NCBI RefSeq assembly: GCF_005517195.1
Contig: NZ_CP040244.1
Span: 1,878,001 to 1,942,000, forward strand
Origin: Streptomyces vilmorinianum
GTDB taxonomy: Bacteria > Actinomycetota > Actinomycetes > Streptomycetales > Streptomycetaceae
Direction of reading: 5' to 3'
DNA: 64,000 nt
Positions 42,320 through 50,168 of this stretch are shown piece by piece (the stretch's first letter is position 1; each line of letters begins with the position of its first letter). The position numbers were made by a program, and so were the translations under genes. Below the pieces are notes generated by a model. It ran no database searches. It had not been told where the DNA came from and was given only the letters and a program-made list of their open reading frames with translations.

Positions 42320-43941
42320 GCACTGTGACCGATACGAAGAAGAAGGCACCCGCCGGCGAGCGGGTGGCCGACTGGGCCGACGGCCGCCTGGGGATCTACT
42401 CCCTGGCCAAGGCCAACATGCGCAAGATCTTCCCGGACCACTGGTCCTTCATGCTGGGTGAGGTCGCGCTCTACAGCTTCATCGTCATCATCCTCACGGG
42501 TGTGTACCTGACGCTGTTCTTCCACCCGTCGATGAACGAGGTGGAGTACCACGGCAGCTACGTCCCGCTCCAGGGACAGCTGATGTCCGAGGCGTTCAAC
42601 TCGACCATGCGCATCTCCTTCGATGTGCGCGGTGGTCTGCTCATCCGGCAGATCCACCACTGGGGCGCGCTGATCTTCCTCGCGGCGATGTTCGTGCACA
42701 TGATGCGCGTGTTCTTCACGGGCGCGTTCCGCAAGCCGCGTGAGATCAACTGGCTGTTCGGCTTCCTGCTGTTCTTCCTGGGCATGTTCACCGGCTTCAC
42801 CGGTTACTCGCTCCCGGACGACCTGCTCTCCGGCACCGGTGTCCGCTTCATGCAGGGCGCGATCCTGTCCGTGCCGATCGTCGGCACGTACCTGTCGATG
42901 TTCCTGTTCGGCGGCGAGTTCCCCGGCGGCGACTTCGTGGCCCGGTTCTACTCGGCCCACGTCCTGCTGCTGCCCGGCATCATGCTCGGCCTGGTGGTCG
43001 CCCACCTGATCCTGGTCTTCTACCACAAGCACACGCACTACGAAGGGCCGGGCCGCACCAACAAGAACGTCGTCGGCATGCCGCTGCTGCCGGTCTACAT
43101 GGCCAAGGCCGGAGGCTTCTTCTTCCTGGTCTTCGGTGTCATCGCGGTCATCTCGGCGGTCGCCTCGATCAACCCGATCTGGGCGCTCGGCCCGTACCGT
43201 CCGGACCAGGTGTCCACCGGCGCGCAGCCCGACTGGTACATGGGCTTCTCCGAAGGCCTGATCCGTGTCATGCCCGGCTGGGAGATCAACCTCTGGGGCC
43301 ACACGCTGGTCCTCGGCGTCTTCATCCCGCTGATGATCTTCCCGCTGGTCCTGGTCGCGATCGCGGTCTACCCGTTCATCGAGTCCTGGATCACCGGGGA
43401 CAAGCGCGAGCACCACATCGCGCAGCGTCCGCGCAACGCCCCGACCCGGACGGCGTTCGGCGTCGCCTGGATCACGGCGTACATGGTGTTGCTGATCGGT
43501 GGTGGAAACGACCTCTGGGCCACCCACTTCCAGCTGTCGATCAACTCGATCACCTGGTTCGTCCGGATCTTCTTCTTCGTCGGACCGGTCATCGCGTTCA
43601 TCGCCACCAAGCGGATCTGCCTCGGCCTCCAGCGCCGCGACAAGGACAAGGTGCTGCACGGCCGCGAGTCCGGCATCATCAAGCGCCTGCCGCACGGTGA
43701 GTTCGTCGAGGTCCACCAGCCGCTCAGCCAGGGCGAGCTCTACCGCCTCACGGCCCACGAGCAGCACGAGCCGGCCGAGCTCGGTCCGCTGGTCGACGAG
43801 AACGGCGTCGAGCGGAAGATCGGCCGCATGGAGAAGCTGCGGGTCAAGCTCAGCAAGGGCTACTACGGCGAGGAGAACCAGATCGCCAAGCCCACCGCCG
43901 AGGAGTACAAGGAGATCACGAGCGGCCACGGCCACCACTGA
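42316..43941 (+). CDS. qcrB: Cytochrome b subunit of the bcc complex
   Basis: This 541-residue quinol-oxidising subunit has eight or nine helices. The two bis-histidyl b hemes are ligated by pairs in helices 2 and 4 (RQIHHWGALIFLAAMFVHMM and ARFYSAHVLLLPGI with the following VVAHLILVFYHKH). The Qo motif PDWY is in GAQPDWYMGFSEG. An actinobacterial hydrophilic C-terminal extension of about 120 residues ends in His (GHGHH). ATG 42316 overlaps qcrA. A G/C element and a hairpin follow. Confidence 0.96.
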   Translation: MSTVTDTKKKAPAGERVADWADGRLGIYSLAKANMRKIFPDHWSFMLGEVALYSFIVIILTGVYLTLFFHPSMNEVEYHGSYVPLQGQLMSEAFNSTMRISFDVRGGLLIRQIHHWGALIFLAAMFVHMMRVFFTGAFRKPREINWLFGFLLFFLGMFTGFTGYSLPDDLLSGTGVRFMQGAILSVPIVGTYLSMFLFGGEFPGGDFVARFYSAHVLLLPGIMLGLVVAHLILVFYHKHTHYEGPGRTNKNVVGMPLLPVYMAKAGGFFFLVFGVIAVISAVASINPIWALGPYRPDQVSTGAQPDWYMGFSEGLIRVMPGWEINLWGHTLVLGVFIPLMIFPLVLVAIAVYPFIESWITGDKREHHIAQRPRNAPTRTAFGVAWITAYMVLLIGGGNDLWATHFQLSINSITWFVRIFFFVGPVIAFIATKRICLGLQRRDKDKVLHGRESGIIKRLPHGEFVEVHQPLSQGELYRLTAHEQHEPAELGPLVDENGVERKIGRMEKLRVKLSKGYYGEENQIAKPTAEEYKEITSGHGHH

Positions 43942-43948
43942 TCACCTT

Positions 43949-43980
43949 CCCCCCAGGGCTTCGCCCCGGGGGGACCCCTA
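43949..43980. repeat. Dispersed G/C palindromic element after qcrB
   Basis: In reverse orientation this reads TAGGGGTCCCCCCGGGGCGAAG then CCCTGGGGGG. It begins 8 bp past the qcrB stop and may help terminate the operon together with the next hairpin. Confidence 0.6.
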
Positions 43981-43998
43981 GAAGGTCGCCACAGCGGG

Positions 43999-44024
43999 AG
44001 CCCCGTCCATTCGATGGACGGGGC
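43999..44024 (+). terminator. Terminator of the ctaE-qcrCAB operon
   Basis: AGCCCCGTCCA and TGGACGGGGCT pair perfectly around TTCGA and are followed by CTTTG. It lies 57 bp past qcrB. Confidence 0.85.
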
Positions 44025-44090
44025 TCTTTGCCGTGCCCCCGGGTCGATAGGGTGGAGGCAACCTGATACGCGACCGAACCAGGAGCTGCC

Positions 44091-45155
44091 ATGAGCGCTG
44101 TGACCCCCGCTGGAGGACCTACCACGGCGGGCCGCTCCTGGCCCACCGTCCTGGAAGGACTGCTGACCGGCCGCGACCAGAGCGCCGAGGACACCGCCTG
44201 GGCGATGGACCGGATCCTGCGCGGCGAGGCCACCGACGCCCAGATCGCCGGCTTCGCGGTCGCGCTGCGCGCCAAGGGCGAGACGGTCGAGGAGATCACG
44301 GGGCTCGTCCGCACGATGTACGAGCACGCCAACCTGATCGAGGTCCCCGGCCCGTCCGTGGACATCGTCGGCACCGGCGGCGACGGCGCCAAGACCGTCA
44401 ACATCTCCACCATGTCCGCGATCGTGGTCGCCGGCACCGGTGCCAAGGTCGTCAAGCACGGCAACCGGGCCGCCTCCAGTGCCAGCGGCGCCTCCGACGT
44501 CCTGGAGAAGCTCGGCGTCAATCTGGAGCTGACCCCGCGGCGGGTCGCCGAGGTCGCCGAGGAGGCCGGGATCACCTTCTGCTTCGCGGTGAAGTTCCAC
44601 CCGGCGCTGCGCCATGTGGCCGCCGCCCGCAAGGAGCTCGGCATCCGGACCACCTTCAACTTCCTCGGTCCGCTCACCAACCCGGCCAAGGTCAAGGCCC
44701 AGGCGACCGGCGTCGCCGACGCCCGGATGGCTCCCATCATGGCCGGGGTGCTCGCCGAGCGCGGCTCCTCCGCGCTCGTCTTCCGCGGCGACGACGGCCT
44801 GGACGAGCTGACGACCACGGCCACCTCGCGCGTGTGGGTGGTACGGGACGGGGCGGTGCGCGAGGAGGCCTTCGACCCGCGGGACGTCGGCATCGACCTC
44901 GTACCGGTGGAGGCCCTGCGCGGTGCCGACGCCTCGTACAACGCCGATGTGGCCCGCCGGCTGCTCGCGGGCGAGACGGGTCCGGTACGGGACGCGGTGC
45001 TGCTCAACTCGGCGGCGGCGCTGGCCGCCCTTGAGCCGACCGGGGGCACCCTGGTGGAGCAGCTGCGCGAGGGGATCGCGAAGGCGGCGGAGTCGATCGA
45101 CTCGGGCGCGGCACGCCAGGCCCTGGAGCGCTGGATCGCCGCCAGCAACGCGTAG
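44091..45155 (+). CDS. trpD: Anthranilate phosphoribosyltransferase
   Basis: This enzyme transfers phosphoribose from PRPP to anthranilate in tryptophan synthesis. The 354 residues show the PRPP motif [34 protein letters not shown], and [13 protein letters not shown] followed by [12 protein letters not shown]. The ATG has AGGAG 8 bases upstream. It stands apart from other trp genes, next to qcrB, as in other actinobacteria. A hairpin follows. Confidence 0.95.
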   Translation: MSAVTPAGGPTTAGRSWPTVLEGLLTGRDQSAEDTAWAMDRILRGEATDAQIAGFAVALRAKGETVEEITGLVRTMYEHANLIEVPGPSVDIVGTGGDGAKTVNISTMSAIVVAGTGAKVVKHGNRAASSASGASDVLEKLGVNLELTPRRVAEVAEEAGITFCFAVKFHPALRHVAAARKELGIRTTFNFLGPLTNPAKVKAQATGVADARMAPIMAGVLAERGSSALVFRGDDGLDELTTTATSRVWVVRDGAVREEAFDPRDVGIDLVPVEALRGADASYNADVARRLLAGETGPVRDAVLLNSAAALAALEPTGGTLVEQLREGIAKAAESIDSGAARQALERWIAASNA

Positions 45156-45186
45156 CGCGCCTCCGGCGCGTGAGGAACGCGTGGAG

Positions 45187-45218
45187 AAGGGGTTCGGCCG
45201 CCGCCGGGCCCCTTTTCG
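45187..45218 (+). terminator. Terminator of trpD
   Basis: AAGGGGTTCGGC pairs with GCCGGGCCCCTT apart from a T/G mismatch and is followed by TTTC. It lies 32 bp past the trpD stop. Confidence 0.7.
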
Positions 45219-45277
45219 CGTCCCGGATCCCGGACACGGGTTGCGCCGTCGCGATCACCTGTCATAGCGTCTGGGCA

Positions 45278-45391
45278 GGTCATGAGTGACAGCTGTGAAG
45301 CCCCGGCTAGCTGTCCGGCAACCCTCCGTCCGTGGCGGGGTGCCCCGGGTGAAGACCAGGCCGTGGACAGCAAGGTCCCCGGCAAGCGCGG
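45278..45391 (+). ncRNA. SAM-IV riboswitch aptamer
   Basis: The conserved blocks appear in order: GGTCATGAGTGACAG, GCCCCGGC, CTGTCCGGCAACCCTCCGTC, GGCGGGGTGCCCCGGGTGAA, then GACCAGG, and finally the pseudoknot-side AGCAAGGTCCCCGG. This matches the SAM-IV class known from actinomycetes, which shares the SAM-I binding core. It lies in the 448-bp leader of the class V PLP enzyme gene. Downstream hairpins (GGACCCC...GGGGTCC near 45401-45413, and GGGCT...AGCCCC near 45458-45472) could be the expression platform. Confidence 0.85.
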
Positions 45392-45603
45392 ACCCCTTGT
45401 TGCCCCTGGGGTCCTTGGTCCTCAAGGGAGCAGTCTCGTGAGCAAGCGAATGCGATAGGGCTGAGAAGCCCCTTCTCCGACACACCCTCCGCGCGACCAC
45501 CACGGTCGTGTGTCGAGGCAACACCCGTACGCGGCACCCCACTTCGCGCTGCCCTGCGGGTCCGTCACCGCCCTTTCGCCTTGTCCTGCCGGGAGATACC
45601 GCC
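45392..45603 (+). promoter_or_regulatory. Leader region between the riboswitch and its gene
   Basis: This leader holds candidate terminator or anti-terminator hairpins and a six-codon reading frame (GTG at 45438, stop at 45458; VSKRMR) with AGGGAG before it. The ribosome-binding site GGGAGA of the PLP enzyme gene ends 7 bases before its ATG. Nothing else recognisable is present. Confidence 0.5.
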
Positions 45604-47034
45604 ATGTCCGCGTACCCGAACACCGCCACCGCCACCGTCACCGTCACCGCCGTCGCCACCGCCACCGCGACCGACTGCGCCGCCGAGTCCGGCGACCCCT
45701 GCTGCGCCGCCCCGCTCCCGGTCCTCGGCCGGGATGTCACCGTCCCGCTCGTGACCGGCGGCGAGGTCACCTACGCCGCGCTCGACTACGCCGCCAGCGC
45801 GCCGGCCCTGCAGCGCGTCTGGGACGACGTCGCCGCCTACGCCCCGTACTACGGCAGCGTCCACCGCGGCGCCGGGTACCTCTCCCAGCTCTCCACCGAC
45901 CTCTTCGAGAACAGCCGCGTCACCGTCGCCGAGTTCCTCGACTGCCGCCCCGGCGACCAGGTCGTCTTCACCCGCTCCACCACCGACTCGCTCAACCTGC
46001 TCTCCCGGATCATTCCGGCCGGTTGCGAGGTCTTCGTCTTCGAGACCGAGCACCACGCCTCGCTGCTGCCCTGGAAGGACGCCCGCGTCACCTACCTCAA
46101 CGCGCCGCGCACCCCCGCCCAGGCCGTCGAGACCCTGGAGCGCGCGCTCGCCGACCGCGACCCCTACGGCCCCGCCCTCGTCTGCGTGACCGGCGCGTCC
46201 AACGTCACCGGTGAGCTGTGGCCGGTGAAGGAGCTCGCCGCCGCCGCGCACGCCCACGGCGCCCGTATCGTGCTCGACGCCGCCCAGCTCGCGCCCCACC
46301 ACCCCGTCTCCGTACGGGAGTTGGACGTGGACTGGGTCGCCTTCTCCGGGCACAAGCTGTACGCCCCGTTCGGCTCGGGCGTCCTCGCGGGCCGCGCCGA
46401 CTGGCTGCAGGCCGCCGAGCCGTACCTCGCGGGCGGCGGCGCCTCCCGTACGGTCGCCCGCCGGGCCGACGGCGGTGTGGACGTCGAGTGGCACACCACC
46501 GCCGCCCGCCACGAGGCCGGTTCGCCGAACGTCATCGGCGTCTACTCCATCGCCTCCGCCTGCAAGGCGCTCACCGAGGCCGGATTCGAGGGCCTCGTCG
46601 CCCGCGAGCAGCACCTGATCGCCACGGTCCGCGAGGGCCTCGCCGAGGTGCCCGAGGTCAGGATCCTCTCGCTCTTCGGCGACGAGTCCCCGCGCGTCGG
46701 CGTCCTCTCGTTCGTCGTGGAGGGCTGGAACAGCTCCCACTTCGCCGCCGCGCTCTCCGCCGAGTACGGCATCGGGGTGCGCGACGGCCTCTTCTGCGCC
46801 CACCCGCTGGTCCGCACGCTGCTCGGCAGCGACCCGCAGGTGGTGGGCGAGTGCGGCGCTCCGGAGGCCGCGCCGGGGGAGAAGTCGCTCAACGCCATCC
46901 GCGTGAGCTTCGGCGCCGGTACGCCGGACGAGCACGTGGAGCGTTTCGTACGGGCCGTGAAGGAGCTCGTCCGGGACGGCGCGCGCTGGAACTACCGCAC
47001 CGAGGACGGCCGCTGCGTCCCGGACCGCGGCTGA
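45604..47034 (+). CDS. Class V PLP enzyme (cysteine desulfurase / selenocysteine lyase-like) under a SAM-IV riboswitch
   Basis: This 476-residue protein of aminotransferase fold type I, class V has PLP lysine K251 in AFSGHKLYAPFGSG, the aspartate in RIVLDAAQLAPH, and the His that stacks on the cofactor in FETEHHASLLPW. Residues 7-24 are a Thr/Ala/Val repeat, and a Cys-rich patch (ESGDPCCAAPLP) follows; neither belongs to the family core. The SAM-controlled leader points to sulfur amino acid metabolism. A desulfurase or a cystathionine/cysteine C-S lyase is likely, but the reaction cannot be fixed from sequence. Confidence 0.82.
   Translation: MSAYPNTATATVTVTAVATATATDCAAESGDPCCAAPLPVLGRDVTVPLVTGGEVTYAALDYAASAPALQRVWDDVAAYAPYYGSVHRGAGYLSQLSTDLFENSRVTVAEFLDCRPGDQVVFTRSTTDSLNLLSRIIPAGCEVFVFETEHHASLLPWKDARVTYLNAPRTPAQAVETLERALADRDPYGPALVCVTGASNVTGELWPVKELAAAAHAHGARIVLDAAQLAPHHPVSVRELDVDWVAFSGHKLYAPFGSGVLAGRADWLQAAEPYLAGGGASRTVARRADGGVDVEWHTTAARHEAGSPNVIGVYSIASACKALTEAGFEGLVAREQHLIATVREGLAEVPEVRILSLFGDESPRVGVLSFVVEGWNSSHFAAALSAEYGIGVRDGLFCAHPLVRTLLGSDPQVVGECGAPEAAPGEKSLNAIRVSFGAGTPDEHVERFVRAVKELVRDGARWNYRTEDGRCVPDRG
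45622..45674 (+). repeat. GCCACC/GTCACC hexanucleotide-like repeat at the gene start
   Basis: About eight six-base units of GCCACC or GTCACC encode the N-terminal (TA/TV)n stretch of the PLP enzyme. The repeat is in frame and could slip during replication. Confidence 0.7.
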
Positions 47035-47053
47035 GCACCCACTCGTACGGGTG

Positions 47054-47082
47054 AAGGGGGCTCCCGACCGGGAGCCCCCTTC
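47054..47082. terminator. Bidirectional terminator between the PLP enzyme and Lrp-domain genes
   Basis: A perfect 12-bp stem (AAGGGGGCTCCC with GGGAGCCCCCTT) and a short GACC loop lie 20 bp from each stop. Confidence 0.82.
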
Positions 47083-47104
47083 CCGCGCGTTCCCGCGAGC
47101 AGTC

Positions 47105-47386
47105 CTACGACTCCAGGCCGATCGCGAAGGCCGCTTCCAGGTCGTGCTGGGAGTACGTACGGAACGCGACGTGCGTGTCCGTCGCCTCGACGCCGGGGAT
47201 CTTGCTGATCCGGCCGGGGATCACGTCCGCCAGATCGTCGTGCCGGGGCACCCGGACCATGGCGATCAGGTCGTACGTGCCGGTCACCGAGAAGACCTCG
47301 CTGACGCTGTCGAGCGCGGCGATCGACTCCGCGATCTCCGGGATGCGGTCCACACTGGTCTTGATGAGCACGATCGCGGTGATCAC
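47105..47386 (-). CDS. Stand-alone Lrp/AsnC ligand-binding (RAM) domain
   Basis: This 93-residue protein consists only of the effector/oligomerisation domain: MITAIVLIKTSVDRIPEIAE, VFSVTGTYDLIAMVRVPRHD, and VEATDTHVAFRTYSQHDL. There is no DNA-binding helix-turn-helix, so it may sense an amino acid and act through partner proteins. GTG 47386 overlaps the stop of the rhomboid gene (GTGA), so the two are translationally coupled. Confidence 0.87.
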   Translation of the reverse strand: MITAIVLIKTSVDRIPEIAESIAALDSVSEVFSVTGTYDLIAMVRVPRHDDLADVIPGRISKIPGVEATDTHVAFRTYSQHDLEAAFAIGLES

Positions 47387-48117
47387 GGCTGGCTTTCTCC
47401 CTCGGTCGCCGCGGCTTGGGCCTTCACTGTAGCCCCACGTCTGTACCTACCCCAGGCGTAGAGGAAGCCGACGGCGAAGCCCACCACATGCGCCAGATAC
47501 GCGACCCCCGGCCCCGGCCCGGCCGAGCGCGCCGCGAGCCACTGCAGCACGAACCAGAAGACCAGCACGATCCAGGCGGGGAAGCGCAGCGGCAGGAAGA
47601 AGAGGAACGGGAACAGGCTGGTCACCCGGGACCGGGGGAAGAGGAAGAGGAACGCGCCGAGGACCCCCGAGATCGCCCCCGACGCCCCCACCAGCGTCTG
47701 CTCGCTGCTCGCGTGGGCCGCCGCGTAGCCGAGCAGCGCCAGGTAGCCGCAGCCGAGGTAGAAGAGGGCGAACTCGACGGCCCCCATCCGCTCCTCGGCC
47801 ATCGCCCCGAAGACGTAGAGGAACAGCATGTTCCCTAGCAGATGCAGCCAGCTGCCGTGGACGAACAGGGCGGTCAGCGGGGTGAGCAGGGCACGCGGCT
47901 CGCTGCTCATCAGCTCGGCGGGCACGACTCCCCAGCGCTGGAAGTACGCGCTCTGCGCCGCGAGGACCGCGTCGGCCGTCCCCTGGACCGGGACGAGACC
48001 GGACACCGGGCTGATCAGGAACGTGAAGCAGCAGACGCCGATCAGGCCGTACGTCACCGTCGGCCCGTTCCGGGCGCCGCGCCAGGCGCCGTGGGCAGCT
48101 TCCCGCCAGTCGATCAT
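47383..48117 (-). CDS. Rhomboid intramembrane serine protease
   Basis: This 244-residue protein has six or seven helices. The canonical motifs are present: the loop-1 region with HGSWLHLLGNMLFLYVFG, the nucleophile in TLVGASGAISGVLGAF (GxSG), and the catalytic His in AHVVGFAVGFLYAWGRY. Unlike the protein at 14567-15277, this one should be active. ATG 48117 is used (MIDWREAAHGAW) and lacks a strong ribosome-binding site. It is the upstream member of a two-gene unit with the Lrp-type domain. Confidence 0.88.
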   Translation of the reverse strand: MIDWREAAHGAWRGARNGPTVTYGLIGVCCFTFLISPVSGLVPVQGTADAVLAAQSAYFQRWGVVPAELMSSEPRALLTPLTALFVHGSWLHLLGNMLFLYVFGAMAEERMGAVEFALFYLGCGYLALLGYAAAHASSEQTLVGASGAISGVLGAFLFLFPRSRVTSLFPFLFFLPLRFPAWIVLVFWFVLQWLAARSAGPGPGVAYLAHVVGFAVGFLYAWGRYRRGATVKAQAAATEGESQP

Positions 48118-48273
48118 GGACAGATCATGGCGTAACGGGGCCGAACTGGACAGAGTGCCTCGCCGCGACATGGGGTACCCGCGAGGCCGTAGGGTGACGG
48201 GCAGTACCTCCGCAGTTCGACGGCGCACCGCGGCACCCGCACCCGCTTCACGCACATGAAAGAGGACGGCACG

Positions 48274-48516
48274 ATGACGACGGTTCCCCTGCCGACCGCC
48301 GAGACCCGCTGGCGCTGCACGCTCTGCGGCAATCTGACCCGGTTCGATGTGACCCGCTCCTCCAAGGTCGTCGAGTACGTCCATCTGGACCTCGCGGGAG
48401 AGCCGAAGGTCGAGGAGCGTCAGGTGGTCAGTGAGACCATCGAGTCGGTCCGCTGCCGTTGGTGCAACGCGGTGGACCAGATCGAGCTCGTGGACAGGCC
48501 GGGCGCCGAATCCTGA
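48274..48516 (+). CDS. Small zinc-ribbon protein
   Basis: This 80-residue protein has two CxxC knuckles (WRCTLCGNLTRFDV and VRCRWCNAVDQIE), enough to bind one zinc. ATG 48274 has GAGGA 8 bases upstream and is preferred to ATG 48256. The function is unknown. A NYN-domain gene follows 34 bp downstream, so RNA-related work is possible but not shown. Confidence 0.82.
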   Translation: MTTVPLPTAETRWRCTLCGNLTRFDVTRSSKVVEYVHLDLAGEPKVEERQVVSETIESVRCRWCNAVDQIELVDRPGAES

Positions 48517-48550
48517 CGGATCGGCGCGAATGACAGTGGGGTGACGGATC

Positions 48551-49912
48551 GTGGAGCAGCCCGCGCACGGTGAGCCGGCCGGCGCGGCAGGTGACGCTGC
48601 CGAGGCGCTCGACCGCCCGTTGCCGGAAGGCGTACGGCGCAAGGTCGTCGCGCTGGTCTCGGACGCCTTCGGCGGGCTGACCGTCGCGGAGCTTCCGGCA
48701 CCCCTGCGGCAGTACGCACGGTTCACCGCGAGCCGGCGGGCCAAGTTCGCGGGCAACGCCATGGCCGCCGCCCTGGAGAGCGATCCGCTGTTCCGGCAGC
48801 GGATCGGCGAGCGGTTCAAGGAGGCCCAGCCCGAGCTGGCCGGGACCGTCGAGTCCGGCGCCCCGCCCGCCGCCGCCGACCCCGTCGACGTCGCCGCGGC
48901 CGCCTATGTGCTGCGTCCGCCCGGCTGGATCAAGCTGGTCGCGGCCGCGGGCGAGGAGGCCCAGCGGGTGGACGCCGAGCGGGCCGACGAGGCCGGCCGG
49001 CGTGAGCTGGAGCGGCTGCGCGAGGAGGTCGCCACCGCCAAGGAGCGCGGCCGCGCGGAGAGCGAGCAGCTGCGCACCGATCTGGAGGCGGCCCGCAAGG
49101 AAGCCGAATCGCTTCACCGCAAGCTGCGCAGCGCCCAGAGCGATGTGAAGCGCGGCGAGGCGGCCCTGCGCCGCGCCCAGGCCGAGATCGACACGGTCAG
49201 GGCGGAGACGGCCGCGCAGATCTCCGCCGCCGACGCCGAGACCCGACGCCTCAAGGCCCGGCTCGGCGAGGTCGAGGCCGCGCTCGAGGCCAGCCGCCGG
49301 GCCGCCCGTGAGGGTCGCTCGGTGGAGGACATGCGGCTGCGGCTGCTGCTCGACACGGTGCTCGACGCCGCGCAGGGGCTGCGCCGCGAGCTGGCCCTGC
49401 CGCCCGTCTCCGTCCACCCGGCCGACACCGTCGACGCGGTGGAGCCGGGCCGGATGTCGCCGAAGGACATCGCGGCCCGCGCGCTCTCCGAGACCGACCC
49501 GGCGCTCCTGGACCAGCTCCTCGCGCTCCCGCAGGCGCATCTGGTCGTGGACGGCTACAACGTCACCAAGACCGGCTACCCGACCATGCCGCTGGAGAAG
49601 CAGCGGCTGCGGCTGCTCGGCGGGCTCTCCGCGCTCGCGGCCCGCTCGGGCGCCGAGGTCACGTGTGTCTTCGACGGGGCGGAGCTGGCGGCCCCGGTGC
49701 TCCTCGCGCCCCCGCGCGGGGTGCGGGTGCTGTTCTCCAAGCCGGGCGTCACCGCCGACGAGTTGATCCGTCAGCTGGTGCGCGCCGAGCCCCCGGGGCG
49801 TCCGGTCGTGGTGGTCTCCACCGACCGCGAGGTCGCCGACGGCGTGGCCAAGGCCGGTGCGCGGCCGGTCGCGTCCGCCTTGTTGCTGAAGCGGCTTTCG
49901 CGCGCCTCGTGA
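48551..49912 (+). CDS. NYN/YacP-like nuclease-domain protein with coiled coil
   Basis: This 453-residue protein has an N-terminal helical domain (about 25-125, with LPEGVRRKVVALVSDAFGGL), a coiled coil of about 120 residues (ERLREEVATAKERGRAESEQ onward), and a C-terminal NYN domain of PIN-like fold. Its acidic residues sit in HLVVDGYNVTKTGYP, EVTCVFDGAE and VVVVSTDREVADG. YacP/Rae1 relatives cleave RNA, so a ribonuclease role is likely. GTG 48551 is the start. It is probably cotranscribed with the zinc-ribbon gene. Confidence 0.83.
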   Translation: MEQPAHGEPAGAAGDAAEALDRPLPEGVRRKVVALVSDAFGGLTVAELPAPLRQYARFTASRRAKFAGNAMAAALESDPLFRQRIGERFKEAQPELAGTVESGAPPAAADPVDVAAAAYVLRPPGWIKLVAAAGEEAQRVDAERADEAGRRELERLREEVATAKERGRAESEQLRTDLEAARKEAESLHRKLRSAQSDVKRGEAALRRAQAEIDTVRAETAAQISAADAETRRLKARLGEVEAALEASRRAAREGRSVEDMRLRLLLDTVLDAAQGLRRELALPPVSVHPADTVDAVEPGRMSPKDIAARALSETDPALLDQLLALPQAHLVVDGYNVTKTGYPTMPLEKQRLRLLGGLSALAARSGAEVTCVFDGAELAAPVLLAPPRGVRVLFSKPGVTADELIRQLVRAEPPGRPVVVVSTDREVADGVAKAGARPVASALLLKRLSRAS

Positions 49913-50033
49913 CGTCTCGTAACTCCTGGGGTTAATGCCCGAATTCTGGAGGGCGCAGGGTCAAGTGGCCATTACTACCCGTGTGGTGTGCGGAAATAAT
50001 GTGGCCCGTGGGCGAGATTTTGCCCATGAGGAT

Positions 50034-50063
50034 TTGAACTGATCACAAGATGGTCACTAGGGT
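50034..50063 (+). promoter_or_regulatory. Promoter of the first NlpC/P60 gene
   Basis: TTGAAC (50034-50039) and TAGGGT (50058-50063), 18 bases apart, resemble the principal sigma-factor consensus. TGATCAC sites at 50040-50046 (in the spacer) and 50087-50093 could be operators. The remaining leader to 50168 is about 100 bases. Confidence 0.55.
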
Positions 50064-50168
50064 CGGGCCTCGAACCTTCGCGCGGTTGATCACTCATCCG
50101 GAGTGGCAGCGGAGGAACCGCCTGCCGCAGCCTGGTTGGGCGGCTCGAGGAAGAAGGAGCTCGCCTTC

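Noticed and set aside
50034..50060. MtrA or Crp site in the NlpC/P60 promoter
   Set aside because: The TGATCAC/GGTCAC arrangement fits neither consensus well enough to name a regulator.
50064..50168. c-di-AMP (ydaO-type) riboswitch before NlpC/P60 copy 1
   Set aside because: Such riboswitches often precede wall hydrolase genes in Streptomyces, and GGAGGAACC is suggestive. But the leader is only about 100 bases and I could not assemble the conserved core.
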